From positions 2,359,501 through 2,423,500 of the forward strand of contig JAQISU010000345.1 in NCBI GenBank assembly GCA_029339505.1: DNA of 64,000 bases, written 5' to 3'. The stretch comes from Unio delphinus (Eukaryota; Mollusca; Bivalvia; Unionida; Unionidae). Positions 46,041 to 56,182 of this stretch are shown here, piece after piece. The notes beneath the pieces are model-generated. The model had not been told where the DNA came from and searched no databases. It saw only the letters and a program-made list of their open reading frames with translations. Made by a program: the position numbers and the translations under genes. The stretch's first letter is position 1. The number at the start of each line of letters is the position of its first letter.

Positions 46041-47870
46041 GTGACTGACATTAGAACCAAAGTAGACCTCTCGCAATTTGCAGACGATAGCGGTCTATGG
46101 AAAGATGGTGATCCAACAAGTCAAAAAGTCATCAACACCCTCCAAATCAGTCTCAACAAAATTGGAACTTGGGCTGACAAATGGGGGTTCAAACTCTCAA
46201 AGGGCAAAACAAGGGGTATAATTTTTTCGCCAAATCAAAAGAAAACAGTAGAAGCACCAAAGCTATACATTCAAGGGGAGTTAATTAAATTTGAAACAAC
46301 AATCAAATTCCTGGGTATGACATTTGATCAATAACTAACATGGAAGTACCACATCCAAGATCTGATCCGTAGATGCAAAAAAGACATTTCCCTCATGAAA
46401 AATATCAAAGGATTAAAATGGGGATCTAACCAAAAAACTCTTCTGATGATCTACAGGGCCCTAATTAGATCCAAACTGGACTACGGATGTCAAGTATACG
46501 CATCTGCTAAACAAAGTCTTTTGGGGAAACTAGATCAAATACAAACTACAGCACTAAGGATTTGCACAGGTACCTTGAGAAGCACCTCAAAAGAAGAATT
46601 GCTAATCATCACTGGAGAAATGCCATTATCACTTAGAAGAGATGAGCTAACTCTTAGATATGCGGTCAGAATCTCAACTCATAACGCAAATCACCCCACC
46701 AAAACAACAATTAAAAATTGCAACAAAGCCTTTAGCAAGAGGTTAGTACCATCCCAACCTTCCGGGAAAAGGATTCACACCTTAAGCAAAGAACTAAGCA
46801 TTAACAGCCTTCAAGCTGTTCAAATCGCCTATCCGGACAATACTCCCTGGATGAACATACCAATAAACATTAACTTTGAAGCCACAACATTTGGACCTAA
46901 AGAATCAATGGCGAACGAAATAAGAACAAAAATTCTCAATAACTTAGAAGTCAACTACAAGGATTATACCAAATTATACACTGATGGATCCAAATCAACA
47001 GATCCAGATAGAACAGCTGCAGCAGTCACCATTCCAGAGTTAAATATAACAATAGGGAGGCGACTCCCGGACCAATGTTCCATCTACACCACGGAATTTT
47101 GGGCTATCTTAAAGGCACTGAATCTAATCAAAATTAATAAATTTCCCAAATCACTCATCATCAGTGATTCTTTAAGTGTCCTAAAAACACTTGAATCTGG
47201 ATGTTCAAAAGGGCGTGGCAACTATCAAAAGCTAACTAGGCTAACTGTCAATGATCTTGCTAACTTTAACCAAACAATTGAATTTATGTGGGTCCCATCT
47301 GATATAGATCTCTTTGGAAACGATCAAGCTGACCGTGCTGCAAAAAATAGCCTCAACAACGTGAAAATTGAATATATAGAGTACTCGGTAACAGAATTAT
47401 ATAATGTCATTACCAAAAGAATCATGTCAAAATGGCAACAACAATGGGATTCAAGCCAGAAAGGACGTAAACTATACTCTATCCAAAACCAAGTATCCAG
47501 GAATATTATTGGTGCAGAGATTAAACATACACATCTCGAAAGAATCTTCAATCGCATCAAAACAGGAAAAACTCTACTAGCCGGAAGTATGGGCAAATAC
47601 AGTAAATCCAACCCTGGAAGAAATACTTCTTGCCAATCTTGCAATCAATTAGAAGATCTATCACATGTTTTTAATGTGTGCCCAGCATATAGAGTAGCAA
47701 GAAATAAACTTGCAAGCTCTCTTATTAAAATAGGCTCGAGCACAACCTACCCATCATTTCTTAGTATCACAAACCCTAATCCCAACCTAACTGCAGAACT
47801 GATCCTATTATTCCTCCGGGAAATAGACAAGTCTGACAGTATTTAATACTGCACCCCATTCAATCGTCCC
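46040..47870 (+). mobile_element. 5'-truncated I-like retrotransposon copy (RT end, RNase H)
   Basis: It begins just before the RT catalytic motif (LSQFADDSGLWKDGD near 46069). It continues with FLGMTFDQ, a TAA at 46332, then one long open frame from 46335 to 47846: KSKLDYGCQVYAS-type thumb, RNase H (KLYTDGSKSTDPDRTAAAV; IYTTEFWAILKALNL; DQADRAAKN) and a C-terminal CQSCNQLEDLSHVFNVC. It is related to, but clearly diverged from, the 38265 ORF2, and has the same orientation. Confidence 0.85.
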
Positions 47871-47954
47871 TACCCAACCACTTATTTTTAAATGCCGGAC
47901 GACAATTATACTAAATTATATTCGGGGGATTAAATTATTGGGTATATCACCTTC

Positions 47955-48140
47955 CTTCCAATGCAGTCTCGTTCCGCCTTTGCCTCTTCTGCTTCCGACG
48001 GCTGGTATCAATTAATTAGCATAACATTGTGCAATAATGCGTGGGGACGTGGCACTATTCCGTCCCCCGAAACAATTAATTAGCCCTTTTGGGGCATTAA
48101 ACAGACGTAAATGCCCAATGGGCGAAAACGTCTTAAATCC
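47955..48140 (+). ncRNA. Hairpin module M7 (type C, short form)
   Basis: GGGGACG (48043)/CGTCCCC (48061), GCCC-TTTT-GGGGC (48083-48095) and closing AGACGT (48103)/ACGTCT (48128) with inner GCCC-AAT-GGGC. It has the architecture of the type B end with AATTAATTA linkers in place of AAGTAAATA. Confidence 0.55.
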
Positions 48141-48589
48141 AATTAATCAATCATTAGAACCATAGGCAACCATAGGAGCTTCAAGTAACCAGATAGCGGT
48201 GACGGGAAAACCGAGCCGGGGCGACGGGAAACCGAGCCATGCTGGAAAACTACTGTGCTAACTCAAGCTGGACACCATTACAGCAGCCTGTAGGCTATTT
48301 CTACAAGACTGGGCTCACAGGAAAAATGGCGGCTGCCGCGTGGAACAAAATGGCGGACACTACAAGAGGCCAAGCAGGCGTCACTAATGTAGGGTCCAAA
48401 ATGGCGGAACTACACGACAGCGAAACGTCTCCTGAACATCACGCCGGAACTTCTAGAAAACAACAAATGCAGTTCAGAAAATGTACTGCAGTAGCATGGA
48501 CGAGTAGCAGACCATGGAGTCGTGAAAAACGTGCTACACCCGCTACCTGCCGGACACGATGTAGAAACAGAAGACACATTTGACGTTCA

Positions 48590-49295
48590 TTTGCCTGAAT
48601 AAAAGGGTACTCATTTGGTATCGAGTAACCCTATTTGACTAGCTCTATGGCCCTGAAAGGAATAATTTGACTTTATTGGCATTGCTGCAACAAACTTATA
48701 ACCAAAATCCCCTACCATTGACTACACTTTTATGTGTCGCTTAGACACTTAGTTTAAATACAATAGGGACTTACGTATGTACACTTAGTACTAGTCCCTA
48801 TTTTTTATAGGATGTTAATTAATATTTTTTAACCCAGATATTTGGTAAATTGCACAGGTGGCTTACACATTATTGGTTGTTAGGATGTCCATTAGTACAA
48901 CTGGACTGAATTTGACATACAGGTGCGTGCTTGAGTTTTCGTCACCTTTCCTCCCTGCTGCCGTAATTTCTCGTGCTTGCACGACCACATTACGCCGACA
49001 TAAGCGATATGAGAAAACTAATTTTCTCTCGCTTAACTGCTATTGCAGACGAGTAGTTAACAGAATGAGAGGGGTGGGTGTGTGTAGGTTCTATTCCTAC
49101 CCACCTCATGGCCTTACATTCGCCCAGTGACAGTTAAAACACTGGTCCCGTGGCGACGGCCAAAGTAAATAGCACTCTATGAGTGCATAAACGCCTGCAG
49201 GGGATGTGGCACAATTCCTTCCCCTCAGGATAAAGTAAATAACTCCCCTTTGGGAGATAAAACAGTGACAAGAGCCTTCGGGACGATTCACTTTA
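48590..49295 (+). ncRNA. Hairpin module M8 (type B)
   Basis: Nearly identical to M2, with paired differences: GCACTC-TAT-GAGTGC (49172-49186) and CTCCC-CTTT-GGGAG (49243-49256) where M2 has CCCTT/AAGGG. Closing AGTGA (49264)/TCACT. Confidence 0.6.
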
Positions 49296-49849
49296 AACAC
49301 ATAATATCAATCAATCAATCATTAGAACCATCATTCATCATCATCATTCATCATATTCAGGCAGTGAACACGGAGCAGGCAGGACCGTGACAGCAGCTAT
49401 ACAGTGTGAAAGCATGGGATACAGCGAGATAACTACTACCAATTAGGAGTGCTAAAATAAAACGCACCCATACGAGTAGTAAGGAGCATTAGTATCGAGT
49501 TTATCTCTACTATTAGACTTCACCACTGATATTCCAGCCACCAGAAGATAGCTTGCTGTAAAATCCATACAAAGCTGAACAAGAAATGGCGCCACGTGGA
49601 GAACCAAGATGGCCGTCCAGACACGAGGCTGAAACAGCGTCACTATTGTTTGGACGAAAATGGAGGGGACACACGTGGAGTAAGAAACGTTTCGACAACC
49701 AGTGTTAAGCAGAGTAGAAGATACAAATTAACCAGACAGCAGGGATAACAGGAGGCCGCATGAGAAACTCTGTGGCTACCACCTACTGCACCCCGAAGAC
49801 AGCATGCGGAGCAAGATGTGATAATTTCACATTGCCATTTCACTTGCCT

Positions 49850-50540
49850 GAATAATAGGGGGCTCATTTGGTTACGAGTACCCCTTTTCGAACAACTTTC
49901 CGTGGCCCTAAAAACACTAATTAGACCTTATTTGTATTGCCTCCGGCAAAATTCAAGACCAAAAATTACCTACCATTGACTACACTATTATATGTCGTTT
50001 AGACATTTTAATTTCTAAATTTGTTAGGGACTTATTTTATGTACGCTTATGTACTAGATTTTTAGAACAATAGGATGATAAATAATAATTCTTCAACTTA
50101 TATATTTGATCAATTGCATAGGTGGCTAACACAATATTGGATTTTAAGCTGTCCATTAGTATAACTGGACTGAATTTGAAATAAGTATGACCCTTTCGTT
50201 TCAGGTGTGGACTGCGTTCGTGGCCTTGCTGTCTTGCTGTTTGTGTGCTCTGGTGTGTGTTGCTGTGTCGTCGCCCTCGCTACCAACGTTTACTTCCGAT
50301 TGGTTTGATAGGGGTGGGTGTGCGTAGGTACTATTCCTACCCACCCCATGGGCTTTCATTTCTCACGATAGTTACTTTTTAGTAATTCGGGAGAACGCCC
50401 TATTTAAAATATAGTGCATGTAAGCACTATAAACCCTGAGGGGGGGAGTAGCGACCCCCCCCCAAGGGACATTAAATGGCCACCGATATGGTGGCTATAA
50501 AAGTTATACATATGTCCCTAGTGGACGGCTATAACTATAA
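49850..50540 (+). ncRNA. Hairpin module M9 (type A)
   Basis: Terminal pair: GCCACC-GATAT-GGTGGC (50479-50495), TATAAAAG, then GTTATA (50503)/TATAAC (50530) around GTCC (50514)/GGAC (50523). Both stems of the second hairpin differ from M1/M3/M6 on both arms. Directly precedes the 50594 gene. Confidence 0.65.
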
Positions 50541-50593
50541 AAAACCCAATTACGTACGTACATTAGAACCATTCCACGGAATAACCATAGAAG

Positions 50594-51176
50594 ATGGCGA
50601 AAGCATCAAGTTTATTCAACAATTTAAGACACAGCTATTTCTGGATATTAGACGGGGAATATGAAGTGGAAAAACTACATCATAAATGGAAGATTACGAA
50701 GAGTTTGGACTTTGCAAAAAGACTGAAAATAGCCAGGGAGCTCTTAGGAGGAATGCTAGAAGAAGAAGCCAAAAAGTTACGAGGCTGCATTAATCCACCC
50801 TATGTTAGAGTGGGGACATTGAAGCAAGTGATAGATATTGTCGAAAACGTCAAGTGTTTTTTTGGATAATATCTTGACAGAGTACCCCCATGTCCAAAAG
50901 GGTTTGGACCCGCTCAAGAAAGCTGAAGAACTGATGAGAAAGGAACTATTAGAAGAAGTGAAGAAGATAAAAGATAACTGGAGTAAGGAGAGAAAGAAGA
51001 GAAAGGACAATGAAAACCAAAAAAAGAAAGAGGACTTTGAAAGATTAAATAACAATTGGATAAAGATACAAGAGAAGTTTAGAGCTATGGGACATCCTGA
51101 CTGGATTCCCGAGGAAGAAAAGAAGAAGGGAATTATTGGTAAAATCAAAAGGTGGTGGAACAAAGGCAGAAAATAA
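50594..51176 (+). pseudogene. Charged helical protein (terminal gene of unit III), frameshifted
   Basis: The first frame (MAKASSLFNNLRHSYFWILD .. VKCFFG) stops at 50869. A second frame continues from there (KKAEELMRKELLEEVKKIKD .. GKIKRWWNKGRK) to 51176. They meet at a T7 run (50857-50863), so a one-base indel or assembly error is likely. The second half is a charged coiled coil with a basic end, like the other stem-loop genes. The stop lies 18 nt before a histone-type stem-loop and just inside the right terminal repeat. Confidence 0.6.
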
Positions 51177-51191
51177 AAGAAGAAGTATCCA

Positions 51192-51486
51192 AACGCCCTT
51201 ATCAGGGCCACTCATAGGTCTAGAAAAGATAGTAGCTTTCATTGCCACCCTTTTTTTCCCTTGTCCCTATATAGACCCACCCTGTTCCATTTCCCTTGAC
51301 GCTATATAGGCCCACCCTGTTCCATTTCCCTTGACCCTATAGTGCCCCAAGCTGTTTTGACCCTATAGTGCCCCAAGCTGTTTTTGACTGGATTTTCCAT
51401 TGACCCCATAAATCTTGACCCTATAGTGCCCCAAGCTGTTTTTGACTGGGTTTTCCATAGACCCTATAGTGCCCCCTATTACTACT
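51192..51486 (-). repeat. Right terminal inverted repeat
   Basis: Reverse complement of 11844-12173 with one ~36-bp subrepeat fewer. Ends ACTACT immediately before the TATAAC duplication. Confidence 0.95.
51195..51232 (+). terminator. Histone-type 3' stem-loop plus purine element (right end)
   Basis: GCCCTTATCAGGGC (51195-51208) has a five-pair stem and TATC loop, with AAAC before and CACTC after. GAAAAGATAG follows 14 nt later (51223-51232). It is the right-hand counterpart of the left-end signal at 12171-12131, lying at the inner edge of the terminal repeat. Confidence 0.75.
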
Positions 51487-51492
51487 TATAAC
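51487..51492. repeat. Target-site duplication, right copy (TATAAC)
   Basis: Identical to 11838-11843. Confidence 0.9.
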
Positions 51493-52815
51493 CAAACACT
51501 TGCTGTTACACCTTAATCAATCAGGCTTTAGATAGAAACATTCATGTGAGACTTCCTTGATCTCCCTAACTGATAAATGGCTTCAAGCGCTTGACCAAGG
51601 TAAAATAATAGGATCTGTATTTGTAGATTTCAGGAAAGCGTTTGACATGGTGGATCATGAAATCCTTTTGAAGAAACTAAAAATCTACCAATGCGATGAA
51701 AAAACAGTTAGATGGTTTACTTCCTACTTAAGTGAGAGAACACAACATGTTTATATAAATAACGTTCTGTCTGAACCTGAAACAATTAGATATGGAGTAC
51801 CACAAGGCTCAATTCTAGGTCCATTACTATTTATTTTATTTATTAACGACTTACCACTTTTACTAAGAGACTCGATACCATCTACAGATCTCTATGCAGA
51901 TGACACAACATTATCAGACATCCAAAACACAAAGCATGAACTCGAAATTTCTTTACAGAATGCATTAAACAAGCTGGAAAACTGGTGCACATGCAATGGC
52001 ATGGTAGTAAATATTGGTAAAACTAAAATATTACTTATCTCAACAAGGAGAAAAGGAAAAATCTTGATAGCAATGAACTATGTCTGATATGGAAGGATAA
52101 ATATTTGCAAATGGTCTGTCACGACAGACTACTTGGTGTTTTGGTAGATAATAACCTATCATGGACTGATCATATCAAACATATCATTAAAAAGGTCAAT
52201 TCAAGTTTATGGCTTCTCAGTAGGATAAGACATTTTCTCCCTGAAAGGCACAGAAAACTATTTTATAACAGTTACATACAACCGTATTTAGACTACTGTA
52301 ATACAGTATGGGGTAATTCAAATAATAAAAACATATCAAAGTTGGAAAATCTTCAGAAAAGAGCATTTAGGCTAATATCAAACCAGAAAGAAAGCAAGGA
52401 AAATTTAGCTGGTAAGTTAAAAATATTACCTTTTAAAGACCGAATCTGTTTAAGAAAATCCAAATTAATGTACAGGATATCCAATAATAGTGCTCCTGAA
52501 TAGTTACAGTCCCTATTCCAGTATAGGCTACCTGGTAACACGCCCCACCTGCGATCAATATCTACAAAACAGTATAAAATTCCCCAACCAAATAAAGAAT
52601 TATTCCAAAAAAGTTTCCAATACTCTGGAACTTTGCTCTAGGATAGTATTCTAGTTGAGATTAGAAATGCCCACTCTATTTCCATCTTCCAAAACCAATA
52701 TATCTAGTGGCTTCTGAGATGCTGCTAAATTAAATAAATTCCTTGTATGAGGGCCTTAAGGTAGATTAGTTCTTAGCTAATTGTGTTACCCTCTTTAAAT
52801 AAAGTCATTATTATT
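51493..52815 (+). mobile_element. CR1-like LINE, RT portion, right side of the Polinton insertion
   Basis: Reads TKHLLLHLNQSGF across the junction, then RT (LISLTDKWLQALDQGKI, VFVDFRKAFDMVDHEILL, YGVPQGSILGPLLF, DLYADDTTLSD) and a thumb region (LLGVLVDNNLSWTDHI, YCNTVWGNSN). There is a stop at 52085 and later breaks. It ends near AAATAAAGTCATTATTATT, the short ATT tail of CR1/Rex-type LINEs. Confidence 0.8.
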
Positions 52816-53271
52816 ATGAAACAGGAGTATGTGTCGCTCATGATCACAATGAAAAATGTTTAATCATTAACTAAGTAAGCAAGTCGTGATCAGAATCATT
52901 TAAGTCAAATCGAGAGAGCAGCAAAAAGCACTTGTAGTCATGCTGAACATAAAATTTTCAAATGCGATGATCTCGCTTTGAGTTAAACGCATTAAAACTA
53001 GTAGTAAATTTATTCTGTATAGCAATGTTAATCATCAACATTGGCGGCTCATTCTCGAGAGACCATGCGAAATATTACCTTTGGAGTATCGTCTGTCCCT
53101 GGGGCTTTGATGAGTGACAGTCTATACTGAAGTTGGTTCAGACATGCTGGAAAATTTGAGTAGTTGCGATTGCTGCCGTGTTCTTCTTTCTCTCACGTTT
53201 TTTTTTTCACCAGCTGGTCTCTCCTCGCACCAGCGACTGATACGCCCTTGCTTAAGTCAGGTTCCTCAGTC
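52816..53271. other. Gene-free host DNA
   Basis: No supported feature. Confidence 0.45.
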
Positions 53272-53690
53272 CTCAGTAAGCACTTCCGGGTGAAATGTCA
53301 TATGCCTTAAGGTCCCTCTTGCACGCATCCTTGAAACGGAGTGAGAGGCGGTCAACTCTTCCGGTACCAGTGGCCAGCTGTCCATATAGATGTCTTTTGG
53401 CAACCTCCCAACCTCCATGCGTCGAAGGCAGCGTTTACTCAACTTGAAGTACATGCCGTGGATCCTAGAACGCTGAAAGATCTCGCTGTGTGTGTGACGA
53501 GGTCTTCCCACCTCATTTTGAGGATAAGTTTAAGGCACCGTAAATGGAAAGAGTTGAGCCGGCGATCTTGCCTCATGTAGGAGCGCCATGTCTCACTTCC
53601 ATGCAGAAGGGTGCTGAGAACTCAGATCTGGTGGACTTGGATCTTGGTGTGCTCTGTCAGCGCGTTGTTTTCCATTTCACTCTAATTTAG
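53272..53690 (-). mobile_element. Antisense LINE C-terminal scrap (RTE/Jockey-like)
   Basis: On the minus strand: SETWRSYMRQDRRLNSFHLR and CLKLILKMRWEDLVTHT, then RRMEVGRLPKDIYMDS, then in another frame LSLRFKDACKRDLKAYDISP. These are the usual post-RT segments of this LINE type. Degenerate, with frameshifts. Confidence 0.6.
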
Positions 53691-55270
53691 TTGTGACATG
53701 ATGGTGTTGACCGGGTGTTGTCCGGTTTAGGGCGGGCGGTAGTCAGCCAGTGTGGCAGGATGATCCCTCCCACCGTCGAAGCTGGCAGGAGATTTTCTTT
53801 CCCACGCCAATCGTGGGTGTGGGGATTTATAAACCGTAGACTGCCAGCTTCCGTGTTCTCGCCTCACTCAATGGTGAGACTGGATTGACCTCTCCAGGGC
53901 GCAAGGCTGGACGTAGAGTATGGAGATTCTGAGCTGCCCAGACGTCAGGGTCCTCCTCGTCATTGCTGGTGGGGTCCAAAGGAATGCTGAGCATGACATG
54001 TGGCACCAGGTCAGATGCAGGAGCTGCCGAAAGGAAGTAGTAGTTGACTTCCAGCCACTTTAGAGACTCCACATTGGATTTTCTGTCTCGGTTTACTCAC
54101 ATAGCTGTTCTTCTCCCGAAGATATCCACAGGTCAGTTTAGCCATCATCCAAGGGCTGGGAGTTGGTTGGTTCGGAATTCGAGATTCTTTCTCCTAGATG
54201 AACTGTCTGACAAGTCTAAAGGGTTCCATCTGCCGGGGTTTGGAATCAGAGTTTTCCTTCTCTTAGAGTGGTTGCCTGCCAAGGCTAATGATACCATTCT
54301 GCCCATCCAGTCATAATGCCAGGCAATCAGTCGCGCCACACACGAGGCTGCTCTGTTAAAAAAAGGGGCTCAGCGTAAAGGTGCTACCGTGGACAAAGTT
54401 ATGTAGGTGATGCCATTACGTTGGCGGCGGAACGTCAAGTCCAGGCCTCGCTCCCCTCTCCAGTTTAATCAATATTAATTAACAAATATAGCCTCAATGA
54501 CGTAACACTCTCAGCTAAGCTAGAACACAGAGGAACACATTTAATTTGAAAATAACTCGTCTTAGATCAAGATGTTACAATTTTACATGCCATGTTTGAT
54601 CCAAATATTTCCGGTAATAAACGACCGCTGATAGGCGCGCGACACAAGACGCACAAAGACAAACGCACACCTATATCATAATCTCACTTTGGATAAAGGT
54701 CACGTGCGATACAATGTACATACATTAACATATTTATCACTAAAATATAAAGAATAGTATTTCTGTCCTCCTTAGTCTCAAAGATAACTTGGTTATGTAC
54801 AAAAAAAATTAGACCATCAATAATCTAGCTCAATATACAGTAAAATAGTAAACATCGCGCATGTTTTCTAATCTTCCCTTTTCTATCTAAAATATTTGCT
54901 ATCGTGCCCTCTCATAACCTTTGGCTTCATGCGGACAATTTATAGTGATAGACTTAAAATATCACACATTATCTAGCCTAAATAGTTATTACGAAATTTC
55001 TCCTAAAATATGCAAAGTGTCACCAAGATGATAAATGAAGATAATTGTTTCTCTGCAAAAAAAATACAAGTTCTATGTTCATATTGCTTTGGATAAGCTT
55101 TGAAATTCGTAATTCGTGAGTTATTTATCATTTATGTTGGTCAACTGTTCTAAATTTAAATTTTAGAATGCTGAATTATAATTTTATACAAGGTTGGTAT
55201 AAACAAATCAATCTTGTCCAAATGGTTTGGTATTTATTGTTGATTCAGTTTCGCTTGCATTATGATGTTG
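53691..55270. other. Host DNA without recognised genes
   Basis: 53.7-54.45 kb is GC-richer than its surroundings and may be further old repeat sequence. The rest is AT-rich. No exon is supported. Confidence 0.4.
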
Positions 55271-55274
55271 TTGT

Positions 55275-55515
55275 TGTTGTAGGGTTTAATGCCATGTCAG
55301 CACAATATAGGCTTTATATGGCGGCCAGTATTAATGGTGGAGGAAGAACGCGGGAATAACCCCCCAGAAAGTCTCACAGACCGACGAGAAGCTACTGGCA
55401 AGCTTTCTCACATACCCACATTGGCCGAATCTGAGACTCGAACCCACGCAGACAGAGGTGAGATAGCAGTGATTCGTAACGGATAGCGCTTTAGACTACT
55501 TGGCCACTCGGGGTG
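55275..55515 (-). mobile_element. tRNA-derived SINE, minus strand
   Basis: Minus-strand head CCCCGAGTGGCCAAGTAG (box A-like, about 55515-55497) and box B GGGTTCGAGTC (about 55445-55435), then a body shared with the plus copy at 56183 (CAGTAGCTTCTCGT; TTCCTCCACCATTAATACTG; GGCCGCCATATA). Confidence 0.75.
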
Positions 55516-55539
55516 ATGATGATGATGATGATTGATGAA

Positions 55540-55920
55540 AGCCTTACCTGCAATCAGAAGATTACGTATGCAGGTGTTAATAATCTTACCGTTGATCAGA
55601 AAGTTCCGTTTGCAGTTCTTATTTATCTTACCGTTAATCAGAAATCTGAGAATGCATATGTTAATCATCTTACCGTTAGCCAGAAAGCTAAGTATACAGG
55701 TGCTAATAATCTACCAAAACTCAGAAAGCTAATTATACAGGTGTTAAGAATCTACCAAAACTCAGAAAGCTACGCTTGCAGGTGTTAATAATCTTACCGT
55801 AAACCAGAAAGCTAAATATACAGGTGTTAATAATCCTACCATTAACCAGGAAGCTAATAATGCAAGTGCTAATAACGTTACAAGTAACCACGAGGGTAAG
55901 AGTGCAGGTGTTAATTAGAA
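55540..55920. repeat. Degenerate ~45-bp minisatellite
   Basis: Repeated CAGGTGTTAATAATCTTACC followed by GTTAATCAGAAAGCTAA with variation, about 8 copies, between the two SINEs. Confidence 0.8.
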
Positions 55921-55984
55921 AGTGAAGGATGCAAATGTTAACTACTGCGGCATTTACTAAATATGTTACCCTTTATCAAGCCCC

Positions 55985-55986
<2 letters not shown>

Positions 55987-56043
<57 letters not shown>

Positions 56044-56104
56044 GGAGACAGAGAGAGACAGAGAGAGCGTGTAGTTTATACTAGTGTCACCACGAAAATC
56101 CATG

Positions 56105-56141
<37 letters not shown>
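55987..56141. repeat. (GA)n then (CT)n microsatellites
   Basis: A (GA)n run (55987-56042 with a degenerate extension to ~56068) and a (CT)n run (56108-56141), complementary to each other and about 40 bp apart. Confidence 0.95.
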
Positions 56142-56144
<3 letters not shown>

Positions 56145-56182
56145 AAGCTCAAACTTTATTAACTTCATTTCTTTCTTTTCTG

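Larger units (their letters stand above)
11844..51486. mobile_element. Complete Polinton/Maverick (adintovirus-like) element, 39.6 kb
   Basis: It is bounded by inverted repeats that begin AGTAGT and end ACTACT (the AG..CT ends are typical of Polintons) and by a 6-bp direct duplication. Inside are the hallmark genes PolB, chromodomain integrase, A32-like ATPase, adenain-type protease, penton-like and double jelly-roll capsid proteins. It is about twice the usual 15-20 kb because a 22-kb right arm (29.4-51.2 kb) holds repeated hairpin modules, three small coiled-coil genes and two retrotransposon copies. PolB, IAP, the membrane protein, the major capsid gene and the last gene are disrupted, so this copy is probably not autonomous. 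Confidence 0.95.

Noticed and set aside
45644..46076. Minus-strand frames rich in HTHGEAAKTHHI-type repeats
   Set aside because: They are translations of the 67-bp tandem repeat.
30425..50210. TTTCAG|GTGTGG and CAG|GTGAGT sequences in modules as introns
   Set aside because: Possible splice sites, but acceptor and donor consensus coincide on the same CAGGTG and no exon pair with coding continuity could be built; RNA data are needed.
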